DNA of 64,000 bases from Ruegeria_B marisflavi (GCF_025673445.1 NZ_JAOVQN010000017.1:54735-118734), one strand, 5' to 3'; counted from the first letter of the stretch, positions 8,861-16,720 are shown. The notes: generated from the letters alone by a model not told the origin. Numbers and translations are program-made.

Positions 8861-9237
8861 GTAGGGTGGGCAGTCCTGCCCACCATGGTTGATACGCCCG
8901 TGCGGTGGGCAAACTGCCCACCCTACACCTGCGTTGCATGCCAAACCGCCAACGCCCCCCGATAGATCTCCCACCCCCGTAGGGTGGGCAGTCCTGCCCA
9001 CCATGATTGATACGCCCGTGCGGTGGGCAAGCTGCCCAGCCTACGCCTGCCTTGCAAGCCAAGCCGCCAACGCCCCCCGATAGAGCTCCCACCCCCGTAG
9101 GGTGGGCAATCCTGCCCACCACGGTTGGTACACCCGTGCGGTGGGCAAACTGCCCACCCTACGCCTGCCTTGTTTGCCAAACCGCCAACGCCCCCCGATA
9201 GAGCACCCACCCCGTAGGGTGGGCAGTCCTGCCCACC
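8861..9237. repeat. 118-bp tandem repeat array of paired palindromes (3.2 copies)
   Basis: Units begin at 8861, 8979, 9097 and 9214, a period of 118, 118 and 117 bp. Each full unit contains GTAGGGTGGGCA(G/A)TCCTGCCCACC, a GATACGCCCGTGC-like spacer, the inverted palindrome GGTGGGCAAACTGCCCACC-CTAC, and a CCGCCAACGCCCCCCGATAGA tail. The last copy is only the first palindrome. The same palindromes occur once at 5649-5716. The array fills the gap between lepA and the AlbA_2 gene and should form strong hairpins in RNA from either strand. Confidence 0.92.
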
Positions 9238-9291
9238 AATCCCACCTATTGTTCTCAGTGTCAGTAGTTTACCGGACTTCGCTGGTATAGA

Positions 9292-10218
9292 TTATCTAGG
9301 GTAATGGTTGTTTTTCCATTTCTCTCGACAGTCTGAGAAGAAGGCATTGTTTCCTTCGAACTTTTCAAGAATATAGTCGACGAAGGTCTGACTATATTGC
9401 GGACTTGACTGATCGTGTGGTTTCGAAACCATTTCCGGTCGTTGAACTTCGTTGATAGCTTCCGAAAGCTTTATTGCTTGGATATCATGAGTGTTGATCG
9501 GACTATCTAGATTTAGCTTGGAGTTGACTATTTCAATCACTTTAGCTTGTTTGTATGGAAACCCATCGCTCAATCGAGGAAGGCGAACAACCGGCGCATC
9601 TGGATCGTTTGTGATGCGAACTTCTGCGTTTGATGCAGTCGAGTGTGTGAGAATTACTTTTGATCCAATCGGTGCTTCAACTACTTTCCGGATGTTTCCG
9701 AGCCAATCTTCTCGAATTCTCCCTAACTCTCGATTCAAAAAATCTTCCAAGTCACTTCTCGTGCAAGGTTCACTTTTTGAACCGTGACGAAAATAAACTG
9801 TCCCTTTGCTGAAAGCGGTCTTTTGAGTACTCGAATCGATTTGATATGTTCCGACTTTTGCAAATACTAGTGGAACAGATACTGGTTCTACCAGAATTGC
9901 AGGAAAACTTCTCTCAGACCTGATTACCCGTACAACTTTCGAACCAGAGTACTCTGACCCAGTGTACTTTCTAATTTGGTCGGAGAGTGAAGCGCTGTCC
10001 AAATCAAAAAGGGAGTCGCAGTTATTTTCCGAAGGGCTACCATCGTCTTCAACTCCAAACACCAAGATTCCACCGCGTGTATTTGCAAAGGCTACTATGT
10101 CTTTGACAGTTTCTGCCCAAAACGCAGCTTTCTTGTGAGGTGAGTACTCGCGCTTGAAGTCAATCAAATCGCTTTCGTCATTTGTGGCTTCTGCTAACTC
10201 AATCAGAGTGTTCATCAT
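9292..10218 (-). CDS. AlbA_2 / Schlafen-type putative nucleic-acid-binding protein
   Basis: A 308-aa protein whose N-terminal 130 residues match the AlbA_2 (Schlafen-like AAA_4) fold: ESDLIDFKREYSPHKKAAFW, then DIVAFANTRGGILVFGVEDDG. The C-terminal half has no motif I recognise. Known relatives are RNA-binding or tRNA-cleaving proteins, some in phage defence, and DNA-binding regulators; the exact role here is unknown. Base composition is plainly lower in GC than the flanking genes, and it stands alone between a repeat array and non-coding DNA, so it looks recently acquired. Start chosen at the first ATG of an ATG-ATG pair (10218/10215) after GGTGGG; an ATG at 10275 is also in frame. Confidence 0.78.
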   Translation of the reverse strand: MMNTLIELAEATNDESDLIDFKREYSPHKKAAFWAETVKDIVAFANTRGGILVFGVEDDGSPSENNCDSLFDLDSASLSDQIRKYTGSEYSGSKVVRVIRSERSFPAILVEPVSVPLVFAKVGTYQIDSSTQKTAFSKGTVYFRHGSKSEPCTRSDLEDFLNRELGRIREDWLGNIRKVVEAPIGSKVILTHSTASNAEVRITNDPDAPVVRLPRLSDGFPYKQAKVIEIVNSKLNLDSPINTHDIQAIKLSEAINEVQRPEMVSKPHDQSSPQYSQTFVDYILEKFEGNNAFFSDCREKWKNNHYPR

Positions 10219-10316
10219 TACAACCCACCAAGAATACTGGTTCAGTATGAGCATAAGTTTTGCAAAGACAAGCATACGGAAAGCGCAGGAGGTGACGCGA
10301 GAGGGGTCGCATTGGT

Positions 10317-10342
10317 GGTTTGTTGATCAAACTCAACAAACC
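10317..10342. repeat. 10-bp inverted repeat upstream of AlbA_2 gene
   Basis: GGTTTGTTGA-tcaaac-TCAACAAACC, a perfect stem with a 6-nt loop and no T-run. It lies about 100 bp upstream of the AlbA_2 start and about 170 bp downstream of the Phd gene. It could be an operator or a transcript 3' hairpin; I cannot tell which. Confidence 0.55.
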
Positions 10343-10472
10343 GCCCGGCCGCAGGCCGACCCGCCCCCATGGGACGGCGCGATTGCGCCACCCCTCGGGT
10401 CGGCGCGGCCCTCCGCTCTGTTTTCCGCCGTCGCAATCGCTCTTCGTCACGGGGCTCCGCCCGTTCGGCCCT

Positions 10473-10495
10473 GAAACGGTCCACTGGACCGTTTC
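10473..10495. repeat. 23-bp near-perfect palindrome
   Basis: GAAACGGTCCA-C-TGGACCGTTTC has 11-bp arms around one base. It lies in the non-coding stretch downstream of the Phd-type gene, next to C/G-rich simple sequence. I read it as a dispersed palindromic element or the Phd 3' hairpin. Confidence 0.6.
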
Positions 10496-10513
10496 CAGGA
10501 CGGGCCTCCCTCC

Positions 10514-10915
10514 TCACCAAAACCACCCCTTCCTTCTCTCCCCCGCAACCTCGCCGCCCTCCACCCCTTCGACCCCGCCCGCCTTCAGGATCCGGCGTTC
10601 CTCGGCGCGGGTCATCTGGATCTTGCGGACCTGGATCGCCGCCTCGCGCGCGGTGACGTAATTGCCGTCCGGCCCTGGTTCCATCCCCGGCACCGTCGGG
10701 CGGCGGTGCCACCAGCCGCGCATGCCCGCCAGCACGTGCCGCCAGCCGGTGCGCGCGTCATCGCCCAGGTCCCAGATGCGTTCCACCTCTGGCATCGACA
10801 CCAGCGACGCCACCGGGCGGCCGTGGCGTGTCAGCACGATCACCGCGCGCGGGTCCTGTGCCCGGGTGACGAGCTGGCCCAGCTGCGCGCGGGCCTCGGA
10901 AACGGGGATGTACAT
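10514..10915 (-). CDS. Phd/YefM family antitoxin-like protein (no toxin adjacent)
   Basis: A 133-aa protein whose first 50 residues (MYIPVSEARAQLGQLVTRA, then VIVLTRHGRPVASLVSM) are a clear Phd/YefM DNA-binding antitoxin domain. A GAGGAG site precedes the ATG. The C-terminal 80 residues are longer than in most antitoxins and end in a Gly/Glu/Arg-rich tail. No RelE, Doc or PIN toxin gene lies on either side; the downstream 300 bp are non-coding. It may be an orphan antitoxin, or a Phd-fold repressor. Confidence 0.8.
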   Translation of the reverse strand: MYIPVSEARAQLGQLVTRAQDPRAVIVLTRHGRPVASLVSMPEVERIWDLGDDARTGWRHVLAGMRGWWHRRPTVPGMEPGPDGNYVTAREAAIQVRKIQMTRAEERRILKAGGVEGVEGGEVAGERRKGWFW

Positions 10916-11087
10916 CGCGAATCTCCTCTGTACAAAACGGTCAATCAGGGGTCTGAGGCTGGGACAAAACGGTTAAAACGGCCCGATTCCAGCGTACGAT
11001 CGCCTTTGCGGGTGCAGAAACCGGGGGCGCGGCCCGCGTTAACCCCTGTCCCCCCGCAACCCTGCCGCGCGGTTGGGTTTCACGGGC

Positions 11088-11130
11088 TTGTCCACAGGCG
11101 CTGCCACGGCTTATCCCCATGTTATCCCCG
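11088..11130. promoter_or_regulatory. cluster of three DnaA-box-like 9-mers
   Basis: TTGTCCACA (11088), TTATCCCCA (11111) and TTATCCCCG (11122) differ from TTATCCACA by one, one and two bases. All three are on the same strand within 43 bp. No dnaA, hemE, parA or rep gene is near, so this is at most a DnaA-titrating or regulatory site. Confidence 0.35.
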
Positions 11131-11425
11131 GCGAATTTTCATGCTGCGGTGCTATTTTCTTGCCTGGGGCCGGGGTGGGGTGCCAGATTTGTCTTACCGC
11201 AACGGAGCCTCGGTTTCCGAAGCGGGACGCAGGGGCCAGGGGGCCGGGCGGCGCAGCGGAGGCCTTAGGGAAATCGCAGCAATGTCAGGGGCTTACCGGG
11301 AGGCGGTTCGTCGCACAGGGTCTTCGGAGCCGGGCGAGGGGTCATCTCTGACACGGGTCTTGCGGGCGGGTTAACGTTTACGGACGTTAATCGGCAAACC
11401 GGACGGGGGTTCGCCCTCGCTCGGC

Positions 11426-11490
11426 AAGGCGTCAGGGCGTGTCCTTAGGGATGCATGCAAAGACCGCGTCTGAGCACCTGACGCCTTTTT
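11426..11490 (+). terminator. long hairpin with T-run (terminator or small-RNA 3' end)
   Basis: AAGGCGTCAGG (11426-11436) pairs with CCTGACGCCTT (11477-11487) and is followed by TTTTT. The 40-nt loop is long, so it may carry extra structure. No gene ends just upstream on the plus strand, which makes a small non-coding transcript possible. Confidence 0.5.
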
Positions 11491-11535
11491 CTATTCTGGC
11501 AGCGATTTCAGGGGCTTACCTTGACCTTAAGCAGA

Positions 11536-11569
11536 AACGGGGATCGGCCGTGCGTGGCTGATCCCCGTT
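11536..11569. terminator. strong hairpin downstream of znuB
   Basis: AACGGGGATCGGCC-gtgcgt-GGCTGATCCCCGTT, a 14-bp stem with one G-U pair. It lies about 110 bp after the znuB stop and could end the zur-znuCB transcript, although no long U-run follows on that strand. Confidence 0.5.
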
Positions 11570-11676
11570 GTCCGTGTCTTTGGATGCAATGCCGCGTCTG
11601 TTGCACCTGTGGTTAACATCTATCCCATGCATCTATGGGGCGCAACAAGATATTGTCTGTGACTTGGTGTTGCGCG

Positions 11677-12483
11677 CTATATACGCGGTGTTTTCCGGGC
11701 TCTGATCGCGCGGATCGTCGTGGTTGCGACAAAAACCAGCGAGGCCGCGCAAACGATGCTCGGCCCGGCCGGAGTGTCCAAAATGTACGCTGCATAAAGC
11801 CCTGATAACGCAGAGAAACCTCCGATCAACGCGGCGCCCGCGGCCATCTCTTCCGGCGTTTTGGCCAAAGGCCGCGCCGCCGCCGCCGGGATCACCAGCA
11901 TCGCCGCAATCAACAGTACCCCCACCACCTTGATCGCCACCGCCACCACCAATGCTAAAGCCAGCGTTAACCATATTTCGGCCTTCCTTGGGTCCACTCC
12001 GGCGGCTCGGGAGAGGTCTGGATTTAATGTTGAAATCAATAGGTTAGGCCACTGCCAAGCGATCAGGATAAGCACAGTCGCGCCGCCTCCCCAGATCACC
12101 AGAAGGTCACTGCGGGACACGGCTAGGATGTCTCCGAACAGGAACGCCATTAGGTCCAGCCGCGCGTCGGAGATCAACGAAACAGCGACCATGCCAGCCG
12201 CCAGAGCAGTGTGCGCCATCACTCCCAACAGCGTGTCCATCGCATAGCCATGCCCGCGCAAGAGAGTCACCGCCGATGCCATGGCAAGTGAGGCCAGGAT
12301 CACGGCTGGCAGCACCGATGAAGACAGTGCCAGCGCCAGGGCGACACCCAAAACCGCAGCGTGCGCCGTCGCCTCGCCGAAATAGGCCATCCGCCGCCAG
12401 ACGACAAAGCAGCCCAAAGGGGCCGAGGTGGCACCGATGCCGACGCCTGCCAGGGCCGCCCGAACCATAAAATCATCCAGCAT
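11677..12483 (-). CDS. znuB: zinc ABC transporter, permease subunit
   Basis: A 268-aa ABC-3 family integral membrane protein, usual ZnuB length, with about eight hydrophobic helices. Family landmarks include CFVVWRRMAYFGEATAHAAVLGVAL near the N-terminus and KVVGVLLIAAMLVIPAAAARPLA near residue 205. It moves zinc delivered by ZnuA across the inner membrane, powered by ZnuC. Its ATG overlaps the znuC stop by one base (TGATG), so translation is coupled in a zur-znuC-znuB operon. Confidence 0.95.
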   Translation of the reverse strand: MLDDFMVRAALAGVGIGATSAPLGCFVVWRRMAYFGEATAHAAVLGVALALALSSSVLPAVILASLAMASAVTLLRGHGYAMDTLLGVMAHTALAAGMVAVSLISDARLDLMAFLFGDILAVSRSDLLVIWGGGATVLILIAWQWPNLLISTLNPDLSRAAGVDPRKAEIWLTLALALVVAVAIKVVGVLLIAAMLVIPAAAARPLAKTPEEMAAGAALIGGFSALSGLYAAYILDTPAGPSIVCAASLVFVATTTIRAIRARKTPRI

Positions 12484-13235
12484 CAGTCTGCTCCGTGGCT
12501 GTTATCATGTTCGCAATCCGCGTCATGTCTATGGCTATGCTGGTGACGATAGAGCGCCAGCGTTCCCTTGGTGCCTGTGCCGAACAGCGCCCGGTATTCG
12601 GGTGCGTCTGCAACGACCTCAGGCGCACCTTCGCAGCAGATATGACCGTTAAGGCAAAGTACCCGGTCAGAGGCGGCCATGACCACGTGCAGGTCGTGGC
12701 TGACCATGACGACCGCGCATCCCAGGTCTCGGCGCACTTCTTCGATCCGCTGATAGAAGGCAGCCGCGCCCGGTTGATCAAGGCCTTGCGTCGCTTCATC
12801 GAGAAGCAGCAGCTGCGGGCGCTCCAGAATGGCACGGGCCAGCAGAACCCGTTGAAATTGCCCGCCGGACAGGTCGGTCATCTGGCGGCTTTCCAGGCCG
12901 GGTACACCTGCGCGCGACATGGCGTCGGTGACACGATCATCGGAGATACGGCGCGGCAAGCTCAGGAAGCGTCGCACGGTGATCGGCAGGGCAGAGTCGA
13001 GCGCCAGTTTCTGTGGGACATAACCGATACGCAGTCCAGGCGCCCGCTCCACCCGGCCAGAAGCCAATGGAACAGCGCCGATCAAAGCCCGCAGAAACGT
13101 CGATTTTCCCGACCCGTTCGGGCCGACTATGGTAACAATTTCGGCCGGTTGAACGGTCATCGAGACCTTGTGCAGGATCTCACGCCCTTCAATGCGGATC
13201 GTCAGATCCCGCGCGGCGATAACGGGGGATGTCAT
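12483..13235 (-). CDS. znuC: zinc ABC transporter, ATP-binding subunit
   Basis: A 250-aa ATPase. Walker A GPNGSGKSTFLRAL, signature LSGGQFQRVLLARAI, Walker B LLLLDEATQGLD and switch His (VSHDLH) are all intact. The C-terminus is His-rich (HQHSHRHDADCEHDNSHG), common in zinc importers and possibly a metal sensor. The open frame runs far upstream, but the ATG at 13235 is right: it gives normal family length and overlaps the zur stop by 4 bp (ATGA). Confidence 0.95.
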   Translation of the reverse strand: MTSPVIAARDLTIRIEGREILHKVSMTVQPAEIVTIVGPNGSGKSTFLRALIGAVPLASGRVERAPGLRIGYVPQKLALDSALPITVRRFLSLPRRISDDRVTDAMSRAGVPGLESRQMTDLSGGQFQRVLLARAILERPQLLLLDEATQGLDQPGAAAFYQRIEEVRRDLGCAVVMVSHDLHVVMAASDRVLCLNGHICCEGAPEVVADAPEYRALFGTGTKGTLALYRHQHSHRHDADCEHDNSHGAD

Positions 13236-13711
13236 GCCGGCTCCTCTTGACAGGCGGGGCACAGGCCCTCGGCCTCGACCACAATCCGTTCGATGGAAAA
13301 GCCGGTGGCCAATGCCGCCGCACCCAACCGGCCTTGCTCCAATTCCGTTTCCGCCTCGGCCACGGCCTTGCAGCCCCGGCAGATCAGAAAGGCCGGGACA
13401 TGGTCCTGTTCTGGATGGGCGCAAGCGGTGTAGGCGTTTATCCGTTCGATCCGGTGTGCAAATCCGTGTTGGACCAGAAAATCCAAGGCGCGGTAGGCGA
13501 CTGGTGGCTGTGATCCCAACCCGTCGGCTGCCAGCAGGTCGAGTATCTCGTATGCTCCCATCGCCCGGTGGCGTTGCAGCAGGATTTCTAAAACCCGCCG
13601 GCGAACCGGTGTCAGATGCAGTTTTTGCTCGGCACATCGGGTTTCCGCCTCGGAGAGGGCAGTGGCGATGCAGCGGTTGTGATCGTGCTGTTCGAAACCG
13701 ATGGCCGTCAT
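13232..13711 (-). CDS. zur: zinc uptake regulator, Fur family
   Basis: A 159-aa Fur-family repressor. The winged helix covers about residues 25-85 (LTPVRRRVLEILLQRHRAMGAYEIL), followed by the metal-sensing region HPEQDHVPAFLICRGC and a second CPAC pair at the C-terminus. These two CxxC pairs are the structural zinc site of Zur proteins. The ATG at 13711 follows AGGAT; an in-frame ATG 84 bp upstream would fall within the operator region. Being first in a zur-znuCB operon and divergent from znuA makes zinc the clear co-repressor. It very likely binds the two palindromes at 13744-13790. Confidence 0.93.
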   Translation of the reverse strand: MTAIGFEQHDHNRCIATALSEAETRCAEQKLHLTPVRRRVLEILLQRHRAMGAYEILDLLAADGLGSQPPVAYRALDFLVQHGFAHRIERINAYTACAHPEQDHVPAFLICRGCKAVAEAETELEQGRLGAAALATGFSIERIVVEAEGLCPACQEEPA

Positions 13712-13743
13712 TTTTGGATCCTGTCGAAAGGTTTTGAGTTGAT

Positions 13744-13755
13744 ATGTTATAACAT
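13744..13755. promoter_or_regulatory. Zur box 1 (ATGTTATAACAT)
   Basis: A perfect 12-bp palindrome 33 bp upstream of the zur start, matching the AT-rich GTTATAACAT core of proteobacterial Zur sites. It should repress the zur-znuCB promoter. Confidence 0.85.
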
Positions 13756-13778
13756 CTCGATTATCAACCTCGACTGAA

Positions 13779-13790
13779 GTGTTATAACAT
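13779..13790. promoter_or_regulatory. Zur box 2 (GTGTTATAACAT)
   Basis: Same core as box 1 with one outer mismatch, centred 35 bp away and 25 bp upstream of the znuA start. It should repress znuA; the pair allows both divergent promoters to be shut by zinc-loaded Zur. Confidence 0.85.
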
Positions 13791-13814
13791 AACAATCAGC
13801 CAGTCGAGGTCTCC

Positions 13815-14735
13815 ATGCTACGTCCGTTCCTTGTTGTCAACGCCATCTGTGTTTCCGTCCCCGTCGTGGCCGAGGTCCCTAAAGTGGTCACTGATATCGC
13901 TCCGGTACATTCCCTTGTCGCCCAGGTGATGGCGGGGTTGGACGTTCCCGAGCTTATCGTTCGTCCGGGGGTGTCTCCGCATACATACGCGATGCGCCCG
14001 TCCGAGGCGCGGGCCCTGCAGCAGGCGGATCTAGTGGTCTGGATCGGCGGCGATCTGACGCCCTGGTTGTCCAAACCGCTTGAGACTTTGGCAAGTGGCG
14101 GCCGTCAGGTTGCGCTTCTGGATCAGGAGGTGACACAGACGCACCCGTACAGGGAATTCAACCATGAAGACGAGCATGAAGAAGTCGGGCATGAGGCGCA
14201 TGACGACCACGACCATGAAGGGCGTGATCCGCATGCCTGGCTGGATCCTCAGAATGCGCGCGCCTGGCTTGGATTACTGGCCGATGAACTGGCCGAGCTC
14301 GATCCAGAAAACGCGGCTCTTTACCACGAGAATGCGGCCGCCGCGCAGCTTCGGCTGGATGAGGTCTCCTCGGCAGTGGCCGCGTTGGTATCGCCAATGC
14401 AACAGGTTCCCTTTGTCGCTTTGCACGACGCCTTTCAATACTTCGAGCATCGCTATGGGCTGACGCTTGTGGGGACGGTGTCATTGGGCGATGCCAGCAG
14501 CCCGAGCCCGGCTCGCTTGGCCGAGTTGCGCGCGGATATCGAGGCATTGGGCGTCGCCTGCGCATTTGCTGAGCCGCAGTTCGATACCGCCTTGCTGGAG
14601 GCAGCGGTTGAAGGCAGCGAGGCGCGCATTCTGGTGCTGGACCCTTTGGGCGCGCATTTGGATCCAGGGCCTGAACTCTACAATGACGTTCTCAAGGCGA
14701 TGGCCGCCGGGTTTGGTGCCTGCACCGGTAGCTGA
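13815..14735 (+). CDS. znuA: zinc ABC transporter, periplasmic zinc-binding protein
   Basis: A 306-aa cluster A-I solute-binding protein with an N-terminal signal peptide (LVVNAICVSVPVVAEV). Zinc ligands expected for ZnuA are visible: His56 (SPHTYAMRP), His140 (RDPHAWLDP), His in ALHDAFQYFE, and the C-terminal Asp in VLDPLGAHLD. Between residues 110 and 137 lies the acidic His-rich loop (FNHEDEHEEVGHEAHDDHDH) that separates ZnuA from manganese-binding relatives. It captures zinc in the periplasm for ZnuBC. It is transcribed divergently from zur with Zur boxes between. Confidence 0.95.
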   Translation: MLRPFLVVNAICVSVPVVAEVPKVVTDIAPVHSLVAQVMAGLDVPELIVRPGVSPHTYAMRPSEARALQQADLVVWIGGDLTPWLSKPLETLASGGRQVALLDQEVTQTHPYREFNHEDEHEEVGHEAHDDHDHEGRDPHAWLDPQNARAWLGLLADELAELDPENAALYHENAAAAQLRLDEVSSAVAALVSPMQQVPFVALHDAFQYFEHRYGLTLVGTVSLGDASSPSPARLAELRADIEALGVACAFAEPQFDTALLEAAVEGSEARILVLDPLGAHLDPGPELYNDVLKAMAAGFGACTGS

Positions 14736-14754
14736 CCGCGTGTAGGGCCGTGAG

Positions 14755-15813
14755 CTAATCCGCCAGGCTGAGGCCTTCGATCAATTGGCGCAGGCCCAGA
14801 GCGGCACCGGCAAAGATGGCGAGGAATGTCACGGGGGCGCTGAAGGACAGCAGGCTGAACGCCGTCAGGCTTTGACCGACGGTGCAGCCCATTGCGATCA
14901 CGGCGCCGGTTCCCATGATGGCGGCGCCGATGATCTGGCGGCGCAATTCGCGAGGGTCCTCGCAGGCTTCCCAGCGGAAATGGCCGCGGATCATCGACCC
15001 GATGAAGGCGCCCAGCCAGACTCCGGTCACCGATCCCACCGCAAAGGACAGGGGCCGGACCGAGCCTGTCATGGCATAGAGGATGGTTTCCCCCACGGGT
15101 GCTGAGAAGCTGTGTGACACCACCGGTTCGGCGTCAAACCCATGGTTGGCGACCCATTGGGTGCCGATCCAGCCGGAGACGATGGCCAGGGCCACGACCA
15201 GGGACCAGAAAATCGACTTCGGTTCTTGCCGCAGGTTTGAAGAGGCCAGCGCGCCGGCACAAATGACCAGCCCGACGATCGTCCCGATTGCCCAGAGAGG
15301 CAGGCCAGTCAGCGCGTGAGCATGATGAGCAATTCCGGGGGGCAGGTTCCCCGCAACTTCGACCTGGGGAAACAGCGCATTCCGGATCGGGGCCAGGGGG
15401 CCGGAGAGGGTGACATAGGTGAATACCCCCATTACCAGAACAATCACGAAAGCCCTGAGATCGCCACCGCCCAGACGGGCGATCGCCCCATATCCGCAGT
15501 TGCCCGAGAGGGCCATTCCGTAGCCGAACATCAGACCGCCCACCACTGATGCGAGCGGCATCCACCTAATCGACAGATAGTAGCTCTCTGCCGGGTTGAT
15601 CAGGCCTGCGCCCGTAAGGGCAAAGCTGCCGGTGATGGAGGCGCCTATGGCCAGTAGCCACATCCGCATACGAACGTCGGAGCCGCCATAAAGAAGGTCT
15701 TCGATCGCGCCTAGTGTACAGAACCGGCCCAGACGGGCGGCAAGCCCAAGGGCGATCCCGCCGCAGAGCCCCACCAGCGCAACAATCTGACTGTCACTGA
15801 TCCAAGCCAGCAT
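14755..15813 (-). CDS. soxT: YeeE/YedE-family sulfur transporter (SoxT-type)
   Basis: A 352-aa inner-membrane protein with about nine or ten hydrophobic helices. It belongs to the YeeE/YedE (TsuA-like) family; conserved cysteines sit in GRFCTLGAIEDLLYGG, SGNCGYGAIARLGGG and MGCTVGQSLTAFS, the type that relays thiosulfate or sulfane sulfur in family members. In Paracoccus the same gene position next to soxR is soxT. GGGAGGAAG precedes the ATG. It probably imports or exports a reduced sulfur species for the Sox system and lies in the soxS-R-T minus-strand group. Confidence 0.85.
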   Translation of the reverse strand: MLAWISDSQIVALVGLCGGIALGLAARLGRFCTLGAIEDLLYGGSDVRMRMWLLAIGASITGSFALTGAGLINPAESYYLSIRWMPLASVVGGLMFGYGMALSGNCGYGAIARLGGGDLRAFVIVLVMGVFTYVTLSGPLAPIRNALFPQVEVAGNLPPGIAHHAHALTGLPLWAIGTIVGLVICAGALASSNLRQEPKSIFWSLVVALAIVSGWIGTQWVANHGFDAEPVVSHSFSAPVGETILYAMTGSVRPLSFAVGSVTGVWLGAFIGSMIRGHFRWEACEDPRELRRQIIGAAIMGTGAVIAMGCTVGQSLTAFSLLSFSAPVTFLAIFAGAALGLRQLIEGLSLAD

Positions 15814-15864
15814 GTCTTCCTCCCGCGGTCCCGATCATTCCGAACGCGGGCCGGTCATTCCGGG

Positions 15865-16200
15865 TCAGTCAGCGTTGCAGAACAGATCGTATACCACTTC
15901 CAATATGCGACGCGGACGGTCGTCTGCCAAACGATAATAGATCGCCTTGCCATCACGGCGCGGAACGACCAGGCCTTCGAGGCGCAGGCGGGACAGCTGC
16001 TGCGATACGGCCGCCTGTCGGGCAGAGAGGAGGTCTTCGAGTTCTGTCACGGATTTTTCGCCGGAAACAAGATGGCACAGGATCATCAACCGGCCTTCGT
16101 GGCTGATCGCCTTGAGAAAATTGGACGCCAGCGTGGCGTTATCCACCATCTTGTCCAGTTCGTCCTCGGCCATGTCGGTCGAAAATTTCGGAAGTGCCAT
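15865..16200 (-). CDS. soxR: ArsR-family sulfur-responsive repressor SoxR
   Basis: A 111-aa winged-helix repressor starting at ATG 16200 (GAGGA upstream). The recognition helix is in LSARQAAVSQQLSRLRLEGLVVPRRDGKAIYYRL. Two cysteines, in ILCHLVSG and in the C-terminal YDLFCNAD, match the pair that SqrR/BigR-type repressors join through a polysulfide bridge, so it should sense persulfide or sulfane sulfur rather than metal. In Paracoccus SoxR represses the sox promoters. The matching DNA sites here are probably the palindromes at 18233-18250 and 20621-20640, and a half-site at 16766. Confidence 0.92.
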   Translation of the reverse strand: MALPKFSTDMAEDELDKMVDNATLASNFLKAISHEGRLMILCHLVSGEKSVTELEDLLSARQAAVSQQLSRLRLEGLVVPRRDGKAIYYRLADDRPRRILEVVYDLFCNAD

Positions 16201-16342
16201 GTGTCTGTCCTCGTTCCCGGCAAATGGGCCGGGGTCTTGATATCCCTGCACCGTTGGAAGCGCTTTTGGCGCCTATTAGTTCGATTTTCAGACCCATTCC
16301 ACCTATTTCATGGAACAAGGTCACATGTGGTGCCCGTTCGCC

Positions 16343-16720
16343 TCAGCTGCTGCTTGGGCCCGGCGGCCGGTAGTCTGTCTTCTCGATCAGCATTTTTTCG
16401 AGAACGGGCCAGAAAAAATGTTCGCCCGGGTATCCTTCAATGCGCCCGACCTCGCGCCCATCTTCGACGATCAGAAAGGTTGGCGTAAAGATCACCTTGC
16501 GGTTCAGGTCCAGATCCTCGGGGATGGCGCGCAGGTCCACGCGCTTGAGGGGCGCAAAGCGTCCTTCGGTGGAAAGCGGATAGATCTCTCCGATTTCCTT
16601 GTTCCAAAGCGCGCACCATTCGCAGCCGGGCTGCTCAACCATGACCAAATCCGCCGCCCAGAGCGGCGAACCGGCAAGGATCAGACCGACCGATGCGATA
16701 AGATTTCGTAGAGGATTCAT
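16343..16720 (-). CDS. soxS: periplasmic thioredoxin-like protein SoxS
   Basis: A 125-aa protein with a signal peptide (LIASVGLILAGSPLWAA) and a thioredoxin-like active site QPGCEWCALW (CxxC). In Paracoccus SoxS is a periplasmic thiol-disulfide reductase needed for full sox expression and for reactivating SoxY. The ATG at 16720 is preferred to one 30 bp upstream because the signal peptide then starts normally. It is the first gene of the soxS-R-T group and is divergent from soxV. Confidence 0.9.
   Translation of the reverse strand: MNPLRNLIASVGLILAGSPLWAADLVMVEQPGCEWCALWNKEIGEIYPLSTEGRFAPLKRVDLRAIPEDLDLNRKVIFTPTFLIVEDGREVGRIEGYPGEHFFWPVLEKMLIEKTDYRPPGPSSS

Larger units (their letters stand above)
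10916..11676. other. 760-bp non-coding region with hairpins and DnaA-box-like sites
   Basis: No convincing gene on either strand. Contents: three DnaA-box-like 9-mers (11088-11130), an inverted repeat TTAACGT-N6-ACGTTAA (11371-11390), a long hairpin ending in a T-run (11426-11490), a strong 14-bp hairpin (11536-11569), and a 21-bp near-duplicate at 11277-11297 and 11500-11520 (19 of 21 identical, both ending TCAGGGGCTTACC). Confidence 0.6.

Noticed and set aside
8861..9237. Tandem repeats as a CRISPR array
   Set aside because: The spacers are themselves repeats, the unit is 118 bp, and no cas genes are near.
11088..11130. DnaA-like words as the chromosomal origin
   Set aside because: Only three imperfect words, no AT-rich unwinding stretch and no dnaA/hemE/parA neighbours.
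10706..11374. 222-codon plus-strand frame after the Phd gene
   Set aside because: Overlaps the Phd coding region in antisense and continues as Arg/Gly-rich low-complexity sequence without a start site.
12483..13637. 384-aa ZnuC with an N-terminal extension
   Set aside because: The extension lies antisense-free but in a wrong frame over zur; the ATG at 13235 overlapping the zur stop gives a normal ZnuC.
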